43,526 bases of DNA from Deltaproteobacteria bacterium. GTDB taxonomy: Bacteria; Desulfobacterota; GWC2-55-46; JAJCZF01. Positions 40,256 through 43,526 of this stretch are shown piece after piece. Each line of letters opens with the position of its first letter. Positions within the stretch are counted from its first letter, which is position 1. Under the pieces are notes generated by a model. It was not told where the DNA came from. It saw only the letters and a list, made by a program, of their open reading frames with translations, and ran no database searches. The position numbers and the translations under genes are program-made. The stretch lies in assembly GCA_029262535.1 (NCBI GenBank), contig JAJCZF010000001.1, positions 1 through 43,526 of the forward strand. Reading direction: 5' to 3'.

Positions 40256-41215
40256 CAAGTAGGAGAGCATCGTCTGCTCAAACGGCAACGGGTTGATACC
40301 TGCGACATCGACCAGCGCATTCGATTCGGTCACATTGTCCTCACCCAGCATAATGAGTTGATCGCTCGTTATCGGGGGGACTTTCACCGTCGATATAAGG
40401 TTCGAGAGCCCTCCTACCAGCACCCTCGGCAGATGGAACTTTATCGATTTTTGTTCGGTCACACGCGCTATGAGATCTAAAATCCTGTCGAAGGTAAAGC
40501 TCTCAGGGCCGCCAAGCTCATATATCTCACTTCCGGTCTTTTCATCTTTCAGGAGAAAAAGAATAAAGGCGACCACATCCGAGACAGATACCGGCTGCAT
40601 AAGGTTCTGCCCGTTTCCCGGCACTATCATCACGGGGAAAGAGTTCATCATAGCGGCAAAGAGATTTGTAAATTTATCCTCTTTACCAAAGATAACCGAA
40701 GGCCTGATTATCGAGTAATTGAGACCCGAAGACGAAACTATCTCTTCGGCCTCCCACTTGCTTTGATGATAACGGCTCGCGGCGTTCTCTCTCGTGCCAA
40801 GCGCGCTCATATGAATATAACGGCTTACTCCGGATGCTCTACAGGCCTCTACTACATTGCGTGTGGCTTCGGTATGAAGGGCCTTAAAGGTCGCGTCCCT
40901 TGTTTCGGTAAGTATGCCGACAAGATGTATTACGGTATCTATTCGATTGCTTGGTTGATTGCCTGGTCGGTCGCTTGGTTGATTGCTTGGTTGATTGCTT
41001 GGTTGATCGCCTGAATCTTCTGTCCGGCGTTTCATCGCAGCCAGTACGGATTCGGGATCGGTTACGTCGCCCGTTACAAGCTCCGTGCTTTCGGAGCGAA
41101 GCCCGGCGGCGCGCCTTTCGTCCCTTACGAGACAGCGAACCTTTTGTCCGCGCTCTTTGAGGGCCCGCAGGAGGTTTTGACCGACAAAACCGGTTGCGCC
41201 GGTGAGAAGTATCAT
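40253..41215 (-). CDS. NAD(P)-binding SDR / NDUFA9-like protein
   Basis: 320 aa, an atypical short-chain dehydrogenase of the NmrA/NDUFA9 type. The dinucleotide site TGATGFVG (residues 5-12) is followed by VRCLVRDERR, HLVGI, the YHQSKWEAE (Tyr-x3-Lys) motif and SIIRPSVIFG. Residues about 67-90 are a repeat insertion of QPSN-type units (encoded by the 12-bp minisatellite at 40945-41013), placed where family members have a short loop. Members act as complex I accessory proteins or sugar/quinone reductases; the substrate here is unknown. The ATG overlaps the response regulator's TGA (ATGA). The stop lies at the edge of repeat copy 3. Confidence 0.83.
   Translation of the reverse strand: MILLTGATGFVGQNLLRALKERGQKVRCLVRDERRAAGLRSESTELVTGDVTDPESVLAAMKRRTEDSGDQPSNQPSNQPSDRPGNQPSNRIDTVIHLVGILTETRDATFKALHTEATRNVVEACRASGVSRYIHMSALGTRENAASRYHQSKWEAEEIVSSSGLNYSIIRPSVIFGKEDKFTNLFAAMMNSFPVMIVPGNGQNLMQPVSVSDVVAFILFLLKDEKTGSEIYELGGPESFTFDRILDLIARVTEQKSIKFHLPRVLVGGLSNLISTVKVPPITSDQLIMLGEDNVTESNALVDVAGINPLPFEQTMLSYL
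40945..41013. repeat. In-frame 12-bp minisatellite within the SDR gene
   Basis: Nearly six units: GATTGCTTGGTT, GATTGCCTGGTC, GGTCGCTTGGTT, GATTGCTTGGTT (twice), then a partial GATCGCCTG. Being 12 bp, changes in copy number keep the reading frame. The encoded units on the minus strand are NQPS, DRPG and similar. Confidence 0.9.
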
Positions 41216-41580
41216 CCGGCCTTCTCTAAAACACTCTTCACGACACCCTTTAGTTCATTCAGGTCAGAACTCTTAACGACATAGGCGTCGCAGGCCCATG
41301 TGCCGAACTCGTGTTTGTAGTGAGGGTATGCCGTAGAAAGGATTACGGGCAGAGCAGGCCACTTCTCTTTTATATGACGGAGGGTATCGACACCGTCCAT
41401 GCCGGTCATCTTTATATCCATAAGCACGAGGTCGGTATTAAGGGCTATCTCGTCGAGCATTTCAAGCGCCTCTTCACCGGACGAGGCCAGGTCCACATGA
41501 TAACCGTCTTCCTCGAACTCCTCCTTATAGAGAAACCTTATGCCCTCTTCGTCGTCAACGACAAGCAATCTCTTTTGCAT
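41212..41580 (-). CDS. Receiver-only response regulator
   Basis: 122 aa from the ATG at 41580, with GGAGAG upstream; an in-frame TTG/GTG extension lacks family residues. It is a stand-alone REC domain: acidic pocket VVDDEEG, phospho-acceptor Asp in LVLMDIKMTGMDGVD, conserved Ser/Thr in ILSTAYP, and conserved Lys in VVKSSDLNELK. There is no output domain, so it acts through a partner protein or a phosphorelay. No histidine kinase lies in the window. Its translation is coupled to the SDR gene by a four-base overlap. Confidence 0.92.
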   Translation of the reverse strand: MQKRLLVVDDEEGIRFLYKEEFEEDGYHVDLASSGEEALEMLDEIALNTDLVLMDIKMTGMDGVDTLRHIKEKWPALPVILSTAYPHYKHEFGTWACDAYVVKSSDLNELKGVVKSVLEKAG

Positions 41581-41646
41581 AAAAACTCTCCGTAAAGAAA
41601 CCATAGAGTTAAAGGAGCCCGGATACTACCGCCCTGCCCCAGTCTA

Positions 41647-41675
41647 TATATAAACTTTACAATAAATAAGGTAAA
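41647..41675 (-). promoter_or_regulatory. Possible promoter for the response regulator-SDR unit
   Basis: On the minus strand, TTTACC (41670-41675), a 17-base spacer and TATATA (41647-41652), about 65 bases before the ATG at 41580. Confidence 0.35.
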
Positions 41676-41688
41676 AAATCTATAACCG

Positions 41689-42726
41689 TCACACCTTCGC
41701 GTCGCGCAGAAAGCGCGCGGCCTCTTCCGGCGGCGTCGGGTTAATGTAGAAACCGGAGCCCCATTCAAAGCCAGCCGTCTTAACAAGTTTAGGTATTATC
41801 TCAAAGTGCCAATGATAATGTTTGAGATTCGACTCTTTAAGCGGAGCCGTATGTAGAATAAAGTTATAAGGGGGATGTCCAAGGACCTTGTCCATCCTCT
41901 TCAGGACATCTGAAAAGATTCTGGAGAGACTTTCCATCTGCTCTTTACGGTTACCGGCACGGTTCGATCCACAGCTATTTTCAAAGTTCGACTCATGGAC
42001 CTTGGGCATTATCCATACCTCAAAAGGCGACTTCGGTGCGTAGGGGGTTACGGCGATAATGTCCCTGTTCTCAGCCACAACGCGGTCGCCCTCTCTGATC
42101 TCCTGCCGTATTATATCGCAAAAGATGCAGCGCTCCTTATAATTATAATATTCGAGCGAGCCGTCAAGCTCTTCGACTACGCGTTTGGGTATGATAGGCA
42201 AGGCGATGAGCTGCGAGTGGGTATGTTCAAGTGTCGCCCCGGCGCTTTCACCGTGGTTTTTAAAGATAAGGGTATAACGCAGCCTCATATCTTTTTTAAG
42301 GTCTACTATCCTGTCCCTGTAGGCCCATAAGACCTCCTCGAACTGGCTGACCGGCATCGTCGTAAGCGTCTCGGTATGGTCCGGAGACTCTATTATAACC
42401 TCGTGGGCGCCGATGCCGTTCGACTTGTCATAAACGCCGTCGCCCTCTCGGTCTATCCTGCCCTCTACCTTCAGGGCCGGAAACTTATTCGGGACGACCC
42501 TGATATGCCAACCCGTCTCGTTCGCTTTTTCTCCATTAATGCGGTATGCGATTATCTCAGGTGGGGTTTTGTCTTCGTTGCCAAGGCAAAAAGGGCAGAA
42601 GCCGCCATCTACTCCCGGTACTTTAGACGGCGCGGGGGCCGGGGTAAACTCGGTCGGGCGTTTGCCGCGCTCGGTCGATATAATAACCCAGCGGCCAATG
42701 ATAGGATCTTTTCTAAGTTCAGACAT
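41689..42726 (-). CDS. galT: Galactose-1-phosphate uridylyltransferase
   Basis: 345 aa. GalT-type enzymes swap UMP between UDP-glucose and galactose-1-phosphate via a histidine intermediate. The N-terminal DPIIGRWVIISTERGKRP, the zinc pair CPFC (Cys44, Cys47), GESAGATLEHTHSQLIALP with active-site His168-Thr-His170-Ser-Gln172, a second CIFC pair (about 200-203), and KHYHWHFEIIPKL near the C-terminus are present. HTH replaces the common HPH, as in some deep-branching members that also act on other sugar phosphates. No strong ribosome site. No other Leloir genes are nearby. Confidence 0.9.
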   Translation of the reverse strand: MSELRKDPIIGRWVIISTERGKRPTEFTPAPAPSKVPGVDGGFCPFCLGNEDKTPPEIIAYRINGEKANETGWHIRVVPNKFPALKVEGRIDREGDGVYDKSNGIGAHEVIIESPDHTETLTTMPVSQFEEVLWAYRDRIVDLKKDMRLRYTLIFKNHGESAGATLEHTHSQLIALPIIPKRVVEELDGSLEYYNYKERCIFCDIIRQEIREGDRVVAENRDIIAVTPYAPKSPFEVWIMPKVHESNFENSCGSNRAGNRKEQMESLSRIFSDVLKRMDKVLGHPPYNFILHTAPLKESNLKHYHWHFEIIPKLVKTAGFEWGSGFYINPTPPEEAARFLRDAKV

Positions 42727-42894
42727 GATAAGTTTTCTATAAGCAAAGATATGTATACAATGGGAAGAGGTAGAAAGGCTAATCCGGTAAAAATTACTAC
42801 TCGGAAAGAAGCAGCCCTTACTTAGCCAGCCCCGTTTAGCGAGAAATCAAGAGACAAAGCGCGCCTAATATCGAATTCGGCTAACCGATACGGC

Positions 42895-43263
42895 CTAGAG
42901 TCCGGGACGGGCCTTTTCGTTCTCTTCTTCCTCGGTCTTGCAAGCGATACACGAGGTTGCCACCGGCCTTACCTTAAGCCTTTCAAGCGAAATCTCTTCA
43001 CCGCAAAAATCACAGATGCCGTATTCTTCATCGTCAACTTTGGCGAGTGTCTCTTGAATCTTCAGGATGAGCTTACGCTCACGGTCCTTGACTCGCAAGA
43101 GAAAGTTTCGGTCTGTCTCAAGGCTGGCCCTGTCGGTCGGGTCGGGAAAGTGCTCTTCCTTTGCCCCGCTCATGCCGTGCACAGTCTTGCCGGCTTCGCT
43201 TATTAGCTCCTCAAGCTGCTTGGTCAGTAGCGCCCTTAATATGTCCTTATTTTCACTTTTCAT
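42895..43263 (-). CDS. dksA: DksA/TraR-type zinc-finger transcription factor
   Basis: 122 aa from the ATG at 43263. DksA binds RNA polymerase through its secondary channel and works with ppGpp. The coiled-coil tip has FPDPTDRASLETD, with the Asp-x2-Asp-x-Ala tip typical of DksA, and the zinc finger is CDFC...CIAC. An upstream ATG at 43326 is in frame, but it would lie before the predicted promoter and adds a non-family hydrophobic N-terminus. The promoter (43273-43302) implies a nearly leaderless mRNA. The family assignment is firm; functional equivalence with E. coli DksA is likely but not shown. Confidence 0.88.
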   Translation of the reverse strand: MKSENKDILRALLTKQLEELISEAGKTVHGMSGAKEEHFPDPTDRASLETDRNFLLRVKDRERKLILKIQETLAKVDDEEYGICDFCGEEISLERLKVRPVATSCIACKTEEEENEKARPGL

Positions 43264-43272
43264 AACACACTT

Positions 43273-43302
43273 AGTATAACCGGAAAGGGCTTGCGCTGTA
43301 AA
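43273..43302 (-). promoter_or_regulatory. Promoter for the DksA-like gene
   Basis: On the minus strand, TTTACA (43297-43302), an 18-base spacer and TATACT (43273-43278). The -10 is nine bases from the ATG at 43263, so the leader would be only a few bases. Confidence 0.5.
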
Positions 43303-43380
43303 GAAATTTAGCACAATAGAGATCATGCCACTCCATACCCTAAAAGCTCATTGTCCGGGCAATAGAGTTTTACCTTCCTA

Positions 43381-43526
43381 TTACAAAACCGAATCCGGCA
43401 ACCCCTCCTCTTCCCACTCAGTTGGTGTCTGGATTTCAGTTCCCGTCTCCGCCTCGGGATCTCTTTTCGGTCCGTTTTCTATAACGGTATCGTACTCGTC
43501 GCTATCGAGCTGGTCAAAGGGGGAGT
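43381..43526 (-). CDS. C-terminal end of an unknown acidic protein (partial)
   Basis: The minus strand is open from the window edge to a TAA at 43383-43381, 48 codons. The peptide is acidic and Pro/Thr/Glu-rich: SPFDQLDSDEYDTVIENGPK, then RDPEAETGTEIQTPTEW, ending EEEGLPDSVL. It has the look of a real, low-complexity C-terminal tail. The gene continues beyond the window, so it cannot be identified. It lies upstream of the DksA-like gene on the same strand. Confidence 0.6.
   Translation of the reverse strand, partial: SPFDQLDSDEYDTVIENGPKRDPEAETGTEIQTPTEWEEEGLPDSVL

Noticed and set aside
40945..41013. Short 12-bp array as a CRISPR or regulatory iteron array
   Set aside because: The units are contiguous with no spacers, and the reading frame continues through them, so it is a coding minisatellite.
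43264..43326. Longer DksA-like start at 43326 with GGAG nearby
   Set aside because: The added residues are hydrophobic and unlike the family, and the predicted promoter lies downstream of this ATG.

Overview
The window is an almost fully coding stretch of a Gram-negative bacterial chromosome. It carries housekeeping genes for translation, replication, repair and cell shape. The gene set and orders (priA-def-fmt-DUF116, mreBCD-mrdA-rodA, pncC-thpR-recA-pilT-recX-alaS, DksA/TraR, FmdB, a DUF2845-like protein) suggest a deltaproteobacterial / Desulfobacterota-type lineage. This is inferred from gene content, and I cannot name a genus. Isoleucine is often encoded by ATA, and TTG or GTG starts are common where genes overlap. 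I see no rRNA, tRNA, CRISPR array, phage or transposase gene.

Layout. 1-258: non-coding, with repeats. 259-5434 (minus): lipoprotein, nth, polyprenyl diphosphate synthase, htpX, DUF116, fmt. 5645-9328 (minus): DUF2845-like protein, def, priA. 9578-12749 (minus): dnaB, rplI, rpsR, rpsF. 13068-13472 (plus): a hemerythrin. 13540-18342 (minus): geranylgeranyl-reductase-like flavoprotein, proS, a PpiD-like foldase. 18645-33078 (plus): mreB, a repeat-filled gap, then mreC, mreD, mrdA, rodA, pgpA, pncC, thpR, recA, pilT, recX, alaS, a six-helix membrane protein and a diacylglycerol-kinase-like protein. 33149-35463 (plus): a cation efflux protein and a ChaN/PDZ lipoprotein. 35475-37613 (minus): an M1-type peptidase. 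37789-38079 (plus): a small secreted or membrane protein. 38164-43526 (minus): histone-H1-like protein, inositol monophosphatase, FmdB zinc ribbon, SDR/NDUFA9-like protein, a receiver-only response regulator, galT, a DksA/TraR protein, and the C-terminal end of an unknown gene.

The most unusual content lies between the genes. One family is a nested palindrome about 120 bp long in its compact form. It has terminal inverted repeats around an inner hairpin; there are two complete copies, one truncated copy and one decayed core. A second family is a short unit made of a 12-14 nt palindrome followed by a T-rich tract and CGCG. Nearly every copy lies just 3' of a stop codon in the orientation of an intrinsic terminator; in three cases the TAG stop abuts the repeat. 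The two families are interleaved at 1-138 and 40031-40255, and together they separate mreB from mreC. Other features worth noting are a 25-bp operator-like palindrome on the promoter of the small protein gene at 37789, a 12-bp palindrome at the predicted htpX start site, several promoters whose spacing predicts leaderless or very short-leader mRNAs, and an in-frame 12-bp minisatellite inside the SDR gene.

Limits: protein functions rest on motifs recognised by eye, promoters on -35/-10 matches, and no database search was run. I found no new multi-gene enzymatic or defence system; the repeat/terminator system is the best candidate for something undescribed.
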